Shown here: positions 42,405 to 51,846 of the stretch, piece by piece
How positions within the stretch are numbered: the first letter of the stretch is position 1
How the letters are laid out: each line of letters opens with the position of its first letter
Assembly (NCBI GenBank): GCA_028871815.1
Contig: JAGWMJ010000007.1
Location: 124,001 to 188,000 of the forward strand
DNA length: 64,000 nucleotides
Direction of reading: 5' to 3'
DNA from: Armatimonadota bacterium
Lineage (GTDB): Bacteria; Armatimonadota; Chthonomonadetes; Chthonomonadales; Chthonomonadaceae
Made by a program: the position numbers and the translations under genes
The notes under the pieces: model-generated
Database searches by the model: none
What the model saw: only the letters and a program-made list of their open reading frames with translations
Told to the model about the DNA's origin: nothing

Positions 42405-43919
42405 CTAAGCGTTTCGCTGTTCTTCCCACCGCCGCTCCTCGGAACGGATATGCGCAGACCCTGGATCCATATACCAGTACGCTACGCTGCGGTAGACGCC
42501 GCTGCAGTTGTTGCCGGTGCCGTGCTCCAGCGTAAACCGTCCGTGTCGGTGAAATGGAATCGGATCAGATGCATGGAAGCGGTAACCGTAGATCCTGATC
42601 CCCTCGTTCCACGGTCCTTCGGCGTCATCGCCCGAAACCGGACCGGAATAGCCTCGGATACCCCACGCGTCGTTGAGGTAATCCTCGAGGCCCGTACCGT
42701 AAAGCGTCCTTTCGGGGTCATCGTCGATGTAGAACATCTCATCGCCCTCGCAGGCAGCGCGGTCCGTGGGCGCATCGCTCATATCCACCTCGAATGCGGT
42801 GCCGACAAAGTGTCCGGCCGCGCGCGCATTCAGGAGCTCCACGTTGTCGCGACCATCCAGATTGAGCAGGCGACAAGCCACGCCGCCGTAGTCGCGATGG
42901 TCGGGGCCGTGAGGAGTTTCGTGGTGCCATGTGGCACGGAATCGGAAGAGGCTTCGCGCCGTAACAGCCTCCAGGGGTTCCCAGGTCTCCGCGATCCTGC
43001 AGGTTACCGGCAGGATGCTTCGGTTCTGAAGGGTCAGAGTGGCGCGATGTGAGTGCGGCATGGCGAAGCGACACCACCCAGCGGCCACTCCCGTAGTACC
43101 GATGAACGTTGAGGTCGGCAACTTCTGCTGGCCAAAGTTCATGAAGAACGGACCGAGTGGCGCCCGGATGGAAGGATCGCGTGGTTCGTCGTCATCAAAG
43201 TGTCCGGCAATCCACATGTTTTCCCAAAGGTGGCGCATGTGCGTCGGACTTAGATCCGACGGCAGCTCGATCCAAAGACCGGTTATTACTCCGGGGCCGT
43301 CATAGCGGGTCACCTCAACCGACTCGCCGGGCGCCACGGTTACGTCGCGCATCGCAGGCGCCAATGGCGGCGCAGCTTGCCAGACTGCTGCAGTCCGGGC
43401 TATCTCCGGCTTGTTAAGGCCGGCTGCGTCAAAGCTGGAAACCGGTGTTTGGTCTGGCAGTTGCAGGTAGTCCAGATGGTAGTAGAGATAGTCATCGGCA
43501 GGGTCGATAGTTACGAGACAGTGGCTGCGGAATGGGATGGGGCAGTAACTTGTGTGCCCCATCGCAAGCCGTTCGGAGCGCGAGCGCTGCGAGTTGAGTT
43601 CACCTTCGCCGCCTACACCGAAACTCAACGGCAGCAGCCGAAAGAGTTCTGCGAATGGTAAGTCAAGAACCGGCTCCGGTGATCCATCCAGACGGATGCG
43701 GATTGCGCCAGACCGTGGATCGGCGGTCCAGATGCGGCAGATAGCCCCGGGGCCATCAGCCTCCATGAGGACCGCCTCCGACCCGCTATGGCGAACGTAG
43801 TTACTCCAATCGCGGTTGCCGCCTCGTCGGTCATAACTCGAGGCAAGCCGCATGGAACCAGGACGCGCCGCCGCGAGAGCGATTGGGTTCCAATACGGCT
43901 CGAGCAAATGCCGGTACAT
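42405..43919 (-). CDS. DUF2961 protein (glycan-active, putative)
   Basis: The 504-aa protein begins near YRHLLEPYWNPIALAAARPG and contains ASSYDRRGGNRDWSNYVR, DGPGAICRIWTADPRSG, GEGELNSQRS and EGDEMFYIDDDPERTLYGTGLEDYLNDAWG (in two parts: EGDEMFYIDDDPERTLYG and GLEDYLNDAWG). These are DUF2961 blocks, a family found in polysaccharide-use loci and recently linked to fructan/arabinan-type glycosidases (from memory). There is no clear signal peptide. ATG 43919, 14 bp after the upstream stop, was preferred to an earlier overlapping start. It is likely co-expressed with the DUF899-like gene. Confidence 0.82.
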   Translation of the reverse strand: MYRHLLEPYWNPIALAAARPGSMRLASSYDRRGGNRDWSNYVRHSGSEAVLMEADGPGAICRIWTADPRSGAIRIRLDGSPEPVLDLPFAELFRLLPLSFGVGGEGELNSQRSRSERLAMGHTSYCPIPFRSHCLVTIDPADDYLYYHLDYLQLPDQTPVSSFDAAGLNKPEIARTAAVWQAAPPLAPAMRDVTVAPGESVEVTRYDGPGVITGLWIELPSDLSPTHMRHLWENMWIAGHFDDDEPRDPSIRAPLGPFFMNFGQQKLPTSTFIGTTGVAAGWCRFAMPHSHRATLTLQNRSILPVTCRIAETWEPLEAVTARSLFRFRATWHHETPHGPDHRDYGGVACRLLNLDGRDNVELLNARAAGHFVGTAFEVDMSDAPTDRAACEGDEMFYIDDDPERTLYGTGLEDYLNDAWGIRGYSGPVSGDDAEGPWNEGIRIYGYRFHASDPIPFHRHGRFTLEHGTGNNCSGVYRSVAYWYMDPGSAHIRSEERRWEEQRNA

Positions 43920-43932
43920 GAGATTTGGCGAA

Positions 43933-44355
43933 TCAGCCTGCCAGCTGCTGTGGCGCGGCCGAAACGGACATCGCATCGATGAGAATATCCAGGTGGCCCG
44001 CCGCTTGATCCCAGCGTGAAACGAATCTGACCGCCTCTCCACAATCCCGAAAAAAGCCGGTCAATCGGCAAACGTCGGCATCCGGTATGGGTTGTGCGAA
44101 CGCCCGCGCGCGGCAACGACCGTCGGTATCCACAGTCACAAAAACTCCGAATCCCGGCCAGCTACGGGGCCCCGATGGCGCCTCCTCCTCGGTGTGCCCA
44201 CAAAGCGGGCACACCGATACCGCGCGAGCGCCATTGCCTTGCCCACGGCGGTCACATACCGCTTCGGAGTGGCCGCACTGAACGCAGGTGCGCATTTGCG
44301 TCTCAACGATGCGCAGCGGAGTCGGATCGGGGGTATTGGCCATCTGTCTAATCAT
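43933..44355 (-). CDS. Zinc-ribbon protein
   Basis: The 140-aa protein has a four-Cys zinc ribbon near the N-terminus: CVQCGH (about residue 22) and CPLCGHTEEE (about residue 45), spacing C-x2-C-x22-C-x2-C. The C-terminal half (about 62-130, GFGVFVTVDTDGRCRARAFA and DADVCRLTGFFRDCGEAVRF) is a small alpha/beta fold of unknown family. ATG 44355 overlaps the upstream stop (ATGA), which supports coupling. It may bind nucleic acid or a partner protein. No known family was assigned. Confidence 0.7.
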   Translation of the reverse strand: MIRQMANTPDPTPLRIVETQMRTCVQCGHSEAVCDRRGQGNGARAVSVCPLCGHTEEEAPSGPRSWPGFGVFVTVDTDGRCRARAFAQPIPDADVCRLTGFFRDCGEAVRFVSRWDQAAGHLDILIDAMSVSAAPQQLAG

Positions 44356-44606
44356 CCCATCATGCGGGCGTACTCCGTATCGGCACAGTCGCGGCTGCAA
44401 GATGCGCGCACCTCGAAGTCGACGTGACGAAACGGACAGTGATACTCGGCAACACCGGCAGCAGTCATTGTCGGAATGTACGCCCGGACCGGTCGATACC
44501 GGGGGTCATACCAATCGGCTGCTTCAAAACGGCCTGCCGGCAAATACGCGGATCGTATAAGCGCAAAGAGAGCGGAATGCCTCGATTCTCGCTGCCTTTG
44601 TGCCAC
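44352..44606 (-). CDS. Small Cys-containing protein coupled to the zinc-ribbon gene
   Basis: An 84-codon frame starting at GTG 44606 or, more conservatively, at ATG 44468 (38 aa). The C-terminal part EYHCPFRHVDFEVRASCSRD has paired Cys residues and reads as coding. The stop overlaps the ATG of the zinc-ribbon gene by 4 nt, good evidence for translation. The N-terminal 45 codons are less certain. Function unknown. Confidence 0.45.
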   Translation of the reverse strand: MAQRQRESRHSALFALIRSAYLPAGRFEAADWYDPRYRPVRAYIPTMTAAGVAEYHCPFRHVDFEVRASCSRDCADTEYARMMG

Positions 44607-44845
44607 CAGTCCGGGCCGACAACCCGTTCACCACTGTACCAAGATTCTATATCTTTGGCAAGAGTAGAAGTTTAACCACGACTTTCTGATTCGTGTGGTT
44701 CGCGGCAAGGAAGGGCGTATACATGCCGGACCGCCGACACGGCTTAGATCGACTTATGTCGGTGTAAAACTGTTCGATGGATGGAGACTGAACTAGTTAT
44801 AACGCCGTTAAGAGGTTCATCGAATCATCAAAATCCTATTAACAG
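44607..44845. other. A+T-richer divergent intergenic region
   Basis: 239 bp with no gene, noticeably A+T-richer than its surroundings. An imperfect inverted repeat (AACCACGA ... TCGTGTGGTT) lies near 44675-44702. Confidence 0.4.
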
Positions 44846-44887
44846 TTGACATCTGGTCTTGACAACCGATTCAGCTTTTGGTAGAAT
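44846..44887 (+). promoter_or_regulatory. Near-consensus promoter for the 112-aa protein
   Basis: TTGACA (44859-44864), 17 bp, TAGAAT (44882-44887). A second TTGACA lies 13 bp upstream at 44846-44851. This is the strongest sigma70-type promoter in the window. Confidence 0.7.
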
Positions 44888-44907
44888 GAAAACTGAGGAA
44901 ATACACC

Positions 44908-45246
44908 ATGCGGAAGCGTTCGCAAATCACTCGCAAATCCATTGTGGAAAGTACGGAAGCGCTTATCTCGTCCGACGCGGCGGGTCAGAGCGTGAGTGAC
45001 GCGGAGTGGCAGCAACTCGTTGGGCGTCTATTGCCAGATATGCTGACGCCGGACCGCGAAGCGTTGCGCAATGAGTTAATCGCGCTCTACCATGAATACG
45101 CGAAGGACGCCCAGGTGGCCCAGGCGATTGTGGCCGAACACGAAGAGGTTGCCACCGAGGCGCGCGAGACCATGAAGCGGGCGCAAATCGGCGGTGAACT
45201 GGTCGAGAAGCTGTTGCGGATGGAGTTTCCCGACTTCGCGCCCTAG
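44908..45246 (+). CDS. Small helical hypothetical protein
   Basis: The 112-aa acidic protein is almost wholly alpha-helical by eye, with heptad-like spacing at about residues 50-100 (LRNELIALYHEYAKDAQVAQ, AEHEEVATEARETMKRA). The basic N-terminus (MRKRSQITRKS) is followed by an acidic body. There is no Cys, signal or membrane segment. ATG 44908 has GAGGAAA upstream and a near-consensus promoter, so high expression is expected. It converges with the PhyH gene, overlapping its stop by 4 nt. No family was recognised; a coiled-coil adaptor is possible. Confidence 0.7.
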   Translation: MRKRSQITRKSIVESTEALISSDAAGQSVSDAEWQQLVGRLLPDMLTPDREALRNELIALYHEYAKDAQVAQAIVAEHEEVATEARETMKRAQIGGELVEKLLRMEFPDFAP

Positions 45247-46121
45247 TTGTGGCCCGGCTGTGTAAGCTGCGGCGCACGCCCCGCCGGCCCCCACGCATCC
45301 AACCCAAGCAGTTTGCGCCCAAGCGCGGTAAGCTTTGCTGGTTCCCCGGTGCTCTGTTCGATCCGTCGCGAATCGCCGGGAAAGTACGGCGCCACCGGTG
45401 GATTTCGCTCTCTCCAGCAGGCAATGCGGGCCTCCCGTGCTCCGGCGTTTGCCTCGTCTGCCGGGCGCATTGCGATATACTGGGCGAACCGGGCAGCGCT
45501 CCCGCGGTTCTGCCCGTTTCCGTGGGCTAAAAGCCGGTCCCAAATGATCAGGTCGCCGGCACGTGCCGGAATCGGCTCAACGTGCAGGCCGGCAAGATCC
45601 GGCACGCGCGGGTTTCTCGCCTTTGGCTGCGTGGCAATCCAGGCCTCGAGGTTGCGATGAAACCCCGGTATGCACTGAAAACCACCCATGGAGGCATCGG
45701 TATCGGCGAGGCACAACACGCCCTGAACCCAGAACGGGATCGAAAGGTCGGAGGTGTCCACGTCCCAGTGAATAAACCCTTTGTGGTCATACTCGGGATG
45801 CGCCCGGGAAGTCGGCGGCTTCATGTTCACCCGATCGATCGTCACCCATAAGTGCGGCTCACCAATCAACTCGGCAAACACTTCATAAAGCCGTGGATTC
45901 TGCCGGTTGTTCCACTCGCTCTGGTGGTGGTACATCTCCACCATTCCGCCCGGCGTGAGTGGTGGCCGGTACCAATCTTCCGGTTCGTCCGGATCCATGC
46001 CGAGAAACGCAAAGATTGCTGCAATAACGGCCCGGCAATCGGCCTCGGCAACCACGCCGGGTACTACGATGTAGCCATTATCGCGAAAGAATGCGTGGTC
46101 ACCCACTGTCAGCCGTGTCAT
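45243..46121 (-). CDS. Phytanoyl-CoA dioxygenase (PhyH) family protein
   Basis: The 292-aa Fe(II)/2-oxoglutarate-dependent oxygenase has a double-stranded beta-helix fold. The metal triad is visible: His118 and Asp120 in FIHWDVD and distal His199 in LLAHGNGQN, with Arg at about 211 (SAARFAQY) to bind 2-oxoglutarate. The family oxidises varied small molecules; phytanoyl-CoA is not implied. ATG 46121 overlaps the stop of the GH38 gene (ATGA), so the two are translationally coupled and may act on the same sugar-derived compound. Confidence 0.87.
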   Translation of the reverse strand: MTRLTVGDHAFFRDNGYIVVPGVVAEADCRAVIAAIFAFLGMDPDEPEDWYRPPLTPGGMVEMYHHQSEWNNRQNPRLYEVFAELIGEPHLWVTIDRVNMKPPTSRAHPEYDHKGFIHWDVDTSDLSIPFWVQGVLCLADTDASMGGFQCIPGFHRNLEAWIATQPKARNPRVPDLAGLHVEPIPARAGDLIIWDRLLAHGNGQNRGSAARFAQYIAMRPADEANAGAREARIACWRERNPPVAPYFPGDSRRIEQSTGEPAKLTALGRKLLGLDAWGPAGRAPQLTQPGHN

Positions 46122-49100
46122 CGCGCGTTACCGGCTCCGTGCTCGATGATTACGGTGCGAACTTGCCACGGCGCGAAGTCCAGATGGATCCGGCCGTCGA
46201 GGATTTGGACCGGTTCAACTCGATCCTCCACGATGTTGGCGGTCCACGCATTAGCGCCGGCGGGCAGCCCGCACAGCCGTACGCCCTCGCTTCGCCCACT
46301 ACTCTCGTACATTCGCACCACCATGCCGTCGCCGTGCCGCGCCGGCTTGAGGCACTCGATGCGCACGCTCTGCGCCTCCAGCAGCTTGGGCGCAAAAGCG
46401 CCATCTTGCGGCGTCGCAGCCGCCGCACCGCCGTCTGCAGACCGCCTTTCGGTGGGGTCACGGACAACTAGTGGAATGTTGAGCGATGCCGCAGCGGTCG
46501 GTACCCGAGCCAGGCACCAGTCTTCCGGATAAAAGAGCAGACTGTAGATGATGGAGTGTTGGCCAACATCGGAGATTGCGTCGGGATCGTAGCCGCTGCG
46601 TAAGAGTGTGATCCGCAGCCGCGATCCGAGCGCGTCGTATCCATACTTTCCGGTGTTGAGCAAAGCAAACCCGTAGCTCGGCTCTCCCACGGCGGCCCAG
46701 CGAAGCGCCGGCGATTCCTGGCCACTGGCGGGCCGACACGCCGCGCCAAACGGAGTTTCGAACCACGCCTCACACGCTGCCAGGCTGGCCGTAAATGCAG
46801 CCTTCAGTGAAGGCACTCCCGCTTCCGGCGTACCCAACTCCTGCCAATCCACATTCGTCACGAAGTCCACCTGTGGCAGCTCGGAGTAGAAGCGCATCCG
46901 CTGTACGATGCTCGACTTCCGCACTTTGTGGCGCACCTGAAGCTCGACGAATGCCGGCCCGGCGGCAGTGACGCTAGTTTCGGCGCCACGAATCAGACTC
47001 TCCTCACGGTACACCTCATCGAGATGCCATGCCGACATGCCGTGCGGGTGCTCGTCGACGATCTGAAAAACGTTCAATCCGAGATCGGGCCGTGCCGTGT
47101 CCAGGTAGTCGCTGCCACGTTTCATCCCAAAACCTACCAGTTCGCGACGCACGCGCTTGTCGAAGAGTGAGACAATCACACCACTGTCTCTGCGGACGTG
47201 CGCCGTGTAGGCCGCAGTCTCCACCTTAATGTAGGGAGCGCTCGTTTGCCCTTCGCTGTCAAACTCCGCCGGCCGATCGTCGACCGGCGCGTACGCTGGT
47301 CGCACGGTAACTCCCTCGACTCCATTTGCCTCACCATCCACGATCCAGCCCGCCGTTTCGAATGGCTTCATCTGAGGCGCGAAAAGAAGCCCGCTCTCAC
47401 TGTATTGCCCCAGGGCTCTCCGACCTTCCGGTCCCAACATCCACACGGCGCCCGAGCCTCGCATTCCGGGAGACTCGACAACCGCGCACCGCTCCTCTCC
47501 CAGTGGGTTTGTAACGGCAATCGCGTCTGCCGGAACGCCGGCCTGCAAAGCCGCCAGCGACTGCTGGATGGAGCGGGCCGCAGCGTCGCACGCGTCGCGG
47601 ACATCGATGCGGTTTTGCTCGTACGCCTCGTGGATCGCCGAACCGTCCAGGATGTCGTGAAACTGGTTGAACAACACCTTCCGCCACGCTGCAGTGAGCC
47701 CGTCCGGCATACCGGCCAGAGCCGCCAGGGTGTCGGCTGCGATCAGCTGGTTTTCGCCGTGGCGATTGTATTGCTTGGTATCGGCGTGGGTGGTATAGCA
47801 GCCTTCGAAGATCGTGGCCGACTCGCCCACCGCTTCCGGCAGGACTGCGCTGCTCTCTACAACCGCTTGCGTCCAGCCGGCCAGCGTGCCGCCGAGCGTG
47901 GGCGGCAGTAGCGGATCGGCAGCAAAACGCCTCCGAGCCTCCAGACTCTGCCGCGCAGGTCCGCCGCCATGGTCTCCGATACCATGAAAGTGAATCCCTG
48001 CGGGCAGGCCCCAGGCGTGCGCGCGGATGGCTGCCATCGTGATGTCATGCGCCGTGATCTCACCATTGTACGACGGTGTGGAAAAAGCCAGGACTCTGTC
48101 GCCGTTTTGGCCCTGCCACCAGTACGCAGGCCAGGCGTTGGCGCCACCCGGATTCGCCCGGTGGTGGTAGTACCGTGACGCACCGCCGGAGGCCACCAGT
48201 TGCGGCATGTTTCCGACATGCCCAAAAGTATCTGGAGCGTGATAGACCGTCGGCGATATGCCGAAGTGTTCACGCGTCCAGGTAACCCCTTCAAGAATCT
48301 GACGCGCATGAGCCTCGGAGCCCGACATGTTGCTGTCGTTTTCAATCCAGGCGGTCGTCAAAAGCTCCCAACGGCCCTCCCGTACCAGCCTCCTCACCTC
48401 CTCGAAGAGATCTGGCTCGTGCCGCTTCAGTACTTCATAGGTTGGCGGCTGGCTGTGCGAAAACGTAAGCTCATCAAACTCGCGCATCAGCGCCAATACA
48501 CTCCGGAAGTCCCTGAGGATCACCTGCTCGGTATCCGGCCATTGCCACAACCAGTTCATGTCGATATGGCTGTGTCCGATTAGATGCACGGGCAACGAGG
48601 AGACTCTTGATGCGAACGGCGCCAGTATTCTCGAAACAGTGTCGGCCATCTCGGCTGCCACAGGCGGAGTGACACCTGCCAGGTCAGCCGGTACGGCGCG
48701 AGCCGCCTCGTCAACCAGGGCCCGCTCCGCGTCCGTTGCGGCCAGAGCCGCAGCCAACTTCATGTGCGACCACGTAACATCCAGCAGTTCGTACATACGG
48801 CGCAGCCCAGGCGTAGTGAGATGCAGGTTCACCCAACCGGTCATCTGCTGGTCTGGAGTGCTGATCGCAAAAAGCAGCTCGCCATTTCGGCCCGATGAGA
48901 GGGTCGGCGTCACTTCAAACAGGGATGGGCCGCTTGCGACCGGCGGCAGTTCGTCCTCAAAGACTGAACGGCCGTTAAACCGGACGCTGGTTGGATAGAT
49001 GCAGAACAGGGTTGCCTCAAGCACGTCGCCAGCCAGTTGTACGCCGCAGGCGGCCTCCGGCAGGTCGAGCATACATTTCAAGGTTATAGTAGCGTTACGG

Positions 49101-49261
49101 CTAACTTCCAGTCCGTGAAAAGTTCCTCCCCCGTCAAGGTGAACCGTGCGATTGACGGCGCCGCTCACAACTTGCCACTCCGTCTCCGGAAAGCCGCTGT
49201 TTACGGCATCGGCAGCCTGGCGCAACACGAGAAGGGCGCGCACACAGTTGTCGGAAACCAT
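46118..49261 (-). CDS. Family 38 alpha-mannosidase
   Basis: The 1047-aa glycosidase has a GH38 catalytic domain from about residue 220: the zinc motif HSHIDMNWLW, nucleophile region AWIENDSNMSGSE (Asp as nucleophile) and HAPDTFGHVGNMPQL, with HDILDGSAIHEAYEQ in the second domain. The N-terminal 210 residues form a beta-sandwich typical of the longer GH38 enzymes. The C-terminal part holds the usual beta domains. It lacks a signal peptide. It probably trims alpha-mannosides from imported oligosaccharides. It is co-transcribed with the PhyH gene that follows. Confidence 0.9.
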   Translation of the reverse strand: MVSDNCVRALLVLRQAADAVNSGFPETEWQVVSGAVNRTVHLDGGGTFHGLEVSRNATITLKCMLDLPEAACGVQLAGDVLEATLFCIYPTSVRFNGRSVFEDELPPVASGPSLFEVTPTLSSGRNGELLFAISTPDQQMTGWVNLHLTTPGLRRMYELLDVTWSHMKLAAALAATDAERALVDEAARAVPADLAGVTPPVAAEMADTVSRILAPFASRVSSLPVHLIGHSHIDMNWLWQWPDTEQVILRDFRSVLALMREFDELTFSHSQPPTYEVLKRHEPDLFEEVRRLVREGRWELLTTAWIENDSNMSGSEAHARQILEGVTWTREHFGISPTVYHAPDTFGHVGNMPQLVASGGASRYYHHRANPGGANAWPAYWWQGQNGDRVLAFSTPSYNGEITAHDITMAAIRAHAWGLPAGIHFHGIGDHGGGPARQSLEARRRFAADPLLPPTLGGTLAGWTQAVVESSAVLPEAVGESATIFEGCYTTHADTKQYNRHGENQLIAADTLAALAGMPDGLTAAWRKVLFNQFHDILDGSAIHEAYEQNRIDVRDACDAAARSIQQSLAALQAGVPADAIAVTNPLGEERCAVVESPGMRGSGAVWMLGPEGRRALGQYSESGLLFAPQMKPFETAGWIVDGEANGVEGVTVRPAYAPVDDRPAEFDSEGQTSAPYIKVETAAYTAHVRRDSGVIVSLFDKRVRRELVGFGMKRGSDYLDTARPDLGLNVFQIVDEHPHGMSAWHLDEVYREESLIRGAETSVTAAGPAFVELQVRHKVRKSSIVQRMRFYSELPQVDFVTNVDWQELGTPEAGVPSLKAAFTASLAACEAWFETPFGAACRPASGQESPALRWAAVGEPSYGFALLNTGKYGYDALGSRLRITLLRSGYDPDAISDVGQHSIIYSLLFYPEDWCLARVPTAAASLNIPLVVRDPTERRSADGGAAAATPQDGAFAPKLLEAQSVRIECLKPARHGDGMVVRMYESSGRSEGVRLCGLPAGANAWTANIVEDRVEPVQILDGRIHLDFAPWQVRTVIIEHGAGNAR

Positions 49262-49493
49262 GATGAGTGTGACTCCGCAAATGCGATGCGTCCGGCTCGG
49301 CAGAAGCGCCGCCGTCGCGCCGGCGTGTTCCGCGAGTCACCGCAGTTCTCCTGCCGCTGCGCGCGGTTCTTACACAGCGTGGCAGGTTACTGCATCGCCG
49401 ATGTCGAATCGAGGGGCTGTTAGCCGCTGCCGACCGCCATATGATTTGCCGGACCGCTATTGATTGCCCGCCTGGTGTGAAGGAGAGAGACTT

Positions 49494-51011
49494 ATGCCGC
49501 TGTTGCCATACGTGCTGGCTGCACTGAGCCTGGCACAACAAGGTCGCCGCCCGATGCCTGCTGGTCAGGCGCCGCCACCGAAACAGACGGTAGCGGCGAA
49601 GGCGGAGACGAAAGCGGAGACTGCGCCGCCGGTTGTAACGCACCACACCATCATGCTGGATGGCGCCCCGCTGCACTATACAGCAACAACCGGAATGCTT
49701 CCGCTCAAGAATGACGTTGGGGTAACCGAGGCGTACGTTTTCTTCGTTGCGTACACGCGTGACGGAGAGGATGTGACGAAGCGGCCACTGGTATTTGCAT
49801 TTAACGGAGGTCCCGGCGCGGCGTCGGTATTCGTGCATCTTGGCTTCCTCGGACCAAAGCGCGTGGTCACGCTGCCGAACGGGCACTTTCCACCACCGCC
49901 ATACGGTTTGGCGGATAACCCCAGCACGCTGCTCACCGATGCAGACCTCGTGTTTCTGGACCCGGTTGGGACTGGCTTCAGCCGCCCGGCGACGCCGGAA
50001 CTTGGTCCGAAGTTCTGGAGCCTGGACGGCGATATTCAGAGCGTCGGTGAGTTCATCCGCATGTACCTGACGCGGTACGACAGGTGGAGTTCACCCCTGT
50101 TTGTGCTTGGAGAGAGCTACGGCACCACGCGTGCTGCCGGCCTCTCGCTGTATCTGGCAGACAACGGCATCAACCTCAATGGCGTGGTGCTGGTTTCCAC
50201 CATTCTCAAGTTTCAGGGCGCAGGAGATATGTCTTTCGCACTGGACTTTCCTACGGAGTGCGCCACGGCCTGGTACCACCACAAGTTGGCGCCGAGCCTG
50301 GAGACCAGCGTACAGGCCACAGTCGACGAGGCGATCAAGTGGGACAAAGCGGTGTACGAACCGGCGCTCATGGCGGGCGACACCATGAGTCCTGCTCAAA
50401 AGGCGGCCGTCGTCGCAGGACTGCAAAAGTATCTTGGTCTGCGCCGATCCTTTATCGTCGACTCCAACCTGCGTATCAGCATGCCGGCGTTCCAGAAGGA
50501 GCTGCTGCGCAGTGAGGGCAAAACCGTGGGCCGGCTGGATGCACGTTTTACCGGACTGGATAACGACAACGCCGCACCGCGTCCGGAATACGATCCTTCG
50601 GATGCCGCAGTTGAGGCGCCATTCACATCGGCGTTCAACAGTTACGTCCGCGACAAACTGGGCTTTCGCACCGACGCCGTCTACGACGTCATGGGCCAGG
50701 GAGTGCATGGCTGGCAGTTTCCGCGAGGTGGCATCGATGTCGCGGTGCGTCTCCGCGAAGCGATGGCCAAGAACCGGTACATGAAAGTGTTTATCGGAGA
50801 AGGCTATTACGATATGGCTACTCCCTTCTATGCCGTGGACTACACGTTCAGCCACATGAATCTGGATCCCAGCCTCAGAGCAAACGTAGAGACTCACCGA
50901 TACGAATCGGGCCATATGATCTATCTGAAGGTATCGCAATTGCAGAAGATCATCGGTGACCTGAAAACGTTCGTCAATTCCGCCACGCACGAGGCGCCCA
51001 AAAGTGAGTAG
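49494..51011 (+). CDS. Serine carboxypeptidase (S10 family)
   Basis: The 505-aa peptidase has a hydrophobic N-terminal segment (about residues 3-14) and a Pro-rich linker, so it is probably exported. The S10 blocks are clear: FNGGPGAASVFVHLGFLGP, the nucleophile motif GESYGTTRAAG, Asp in GEGYYDMATPFYAV and His in YESGHMIYL, making a complete Ser-Asp-His triad. It removes C-terminal residues at acid pH in characterised members. ATG 49494 has AGGAGA upstream. It overlaps the next PhyH gene by 8 bp. The substrate is unknown. Confidence 0.9.
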   Translation: MPLLPYVLAALSLAQQGRRPMPAGQAPPPKQTVAAKAETKAETAPPVVTHHTIMLDGAPLHYTATTGMLPLKNDVGVTEAYVFFVAYTRDGEDVTKRPLVFAFNGGPGAASVFVHLGFLGPKRVVTLPNGHFPPPPYGLADNPSTLLTDADLVFLDPVGTGFSRPATPELGPKFWSLDGDIQSVGEFIRMYLTRYDRWSSPLFVLGESYGTTRAAGLSLYLADNGINLNGVVLVSTILKFQGAGDMSFALDFPTECATAWYHHKLAPSLETSVQATVDEAIKWDKAVYEPALMAGDTMSPAQKAAVVAGLQKYLGLRRSFIVDSNLRISMPAFQKELLRSEGKTVGRLDARFTGLDNDNAAPRPEYDPSDAAVEAPFTSAFNSYVRDKLGFRTDAVYDVMGQGVHGWQFPRGGIDVAVRLREAMAKNRYMKVFIGEGYYDMATPFYAVDYTFSHMNLDPSLRANVETHRYESGHMIYLKVSQLQKIIGDLKTFVNSATHEAPKSE

Positions 51012-51843
51012 TCGACTTTCGCCGGAACAGATCGCACGGTTCCGCCAGGATGGGTTTCTGTTGTTCCCGGAGGAGGTGGTTGGTGGTCCAGAACTCGCCG
51101 AGTTGAACGCGGCGCTTACACGCGTCATGGCCGGTGAAAGCGTGGCAGCGCCGGAGCGGATAACCAACCTGACAGGAGACGAACGCAACGTGGTGGTTCA
51201 GGTGGTCAACATCTGGGAGGCAGAACCGGCCTTCCGCCGGCACCTCTCGAACCCGGCGATCGTGGGTATGGTTGCCGATCTGATGGGCACCGACACCGTG
51301 CGGGTGTGGCATGACCAGATCCAGGTCAAGCCGGCCGGGAATGGCGGACCCACGGTCTGGCACCAGGACCATCCGTACTGGCCGATCGTGGAACCGGCCG
51401 ATTTGGTCAGCGCCTGGGTTGCGCTGGAAGACGCCACGATTGAAAACGGCTGTATGTGGATGACCCCCGGCAGCCACAAATGGGGTGCGTATAGAAACGG
51501 GACCGTTGGACTGAAAGACGACGGTCTGTGGCCGGATTGCGACATGGCGAAGCTGCCGGAAGGCGCGAAGGTGGAGATTGTCCCGTGTCCGGTGGCGGCC
51601 GGCAGCGTGGTGTTCCACCACTGCCTGACGTGGCACGGCGCGCCGCGAAATGGGTCAAGCTGGGCGCGTCCGGCAATTGCCGTCCACTATATGCCCGGCC
51701 ATACGCGCTACGTGAAGGAAGCAGGCCGATCTCACCTTGTGGAGCACCATGTGGAGGTGGCCAGTGGTGACGTTCTGCGCGGCAAACACTTTCCGACAGT
51801 GCTGGAGGATGGAGTGCTGCTAGAGGTAGCGACCGCGGCGTAG
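51004..51843 (+). CDS. Phytanoyl-CoA dioxygenase (PhyH) family protein, second copy
   Basis: The 279-aa Fe(II)/2-oxoglutarate oxygenase has its triad at His120-Asp122 (WHQDHPYW) and distal His211 (CLTWHGAPRNG), with Arg at about 222 (WARPAIAVHY). GTG 51004 lies inside the end of the S10 gene, so it is coupled to it. It is not closely similar to the copy at 45243-46121, so the two are likely old paralogs. The substrate is unknown. Confidence 0.87.
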   Translation: MSSRLSPEQIARFRQDGFLLFPEEVVGGPELAELNAALTRVMAGESVAAPERITNLTGDERNVVVQVVNIWEAEPAFRRHLSNPAIVGMVADLMGTDTVRVWHDQIQVKPAGNGGPTVWHQDHPYWPIVEPADLVSAWVALEDATIENGCMWMTPGSHKWGAYRNGTVGLKDDGLWPDCDMAKLPEGAKVEIVPCPVAAGSVVFHHCLTWHGAPRNGSSWARPAIAVHYMPGHTRYVKEAGRSHLVEHHVEVASGDVLRGKHFPTVLEDGVLLEVATAA

Positions 51844-51846
51844 CCG

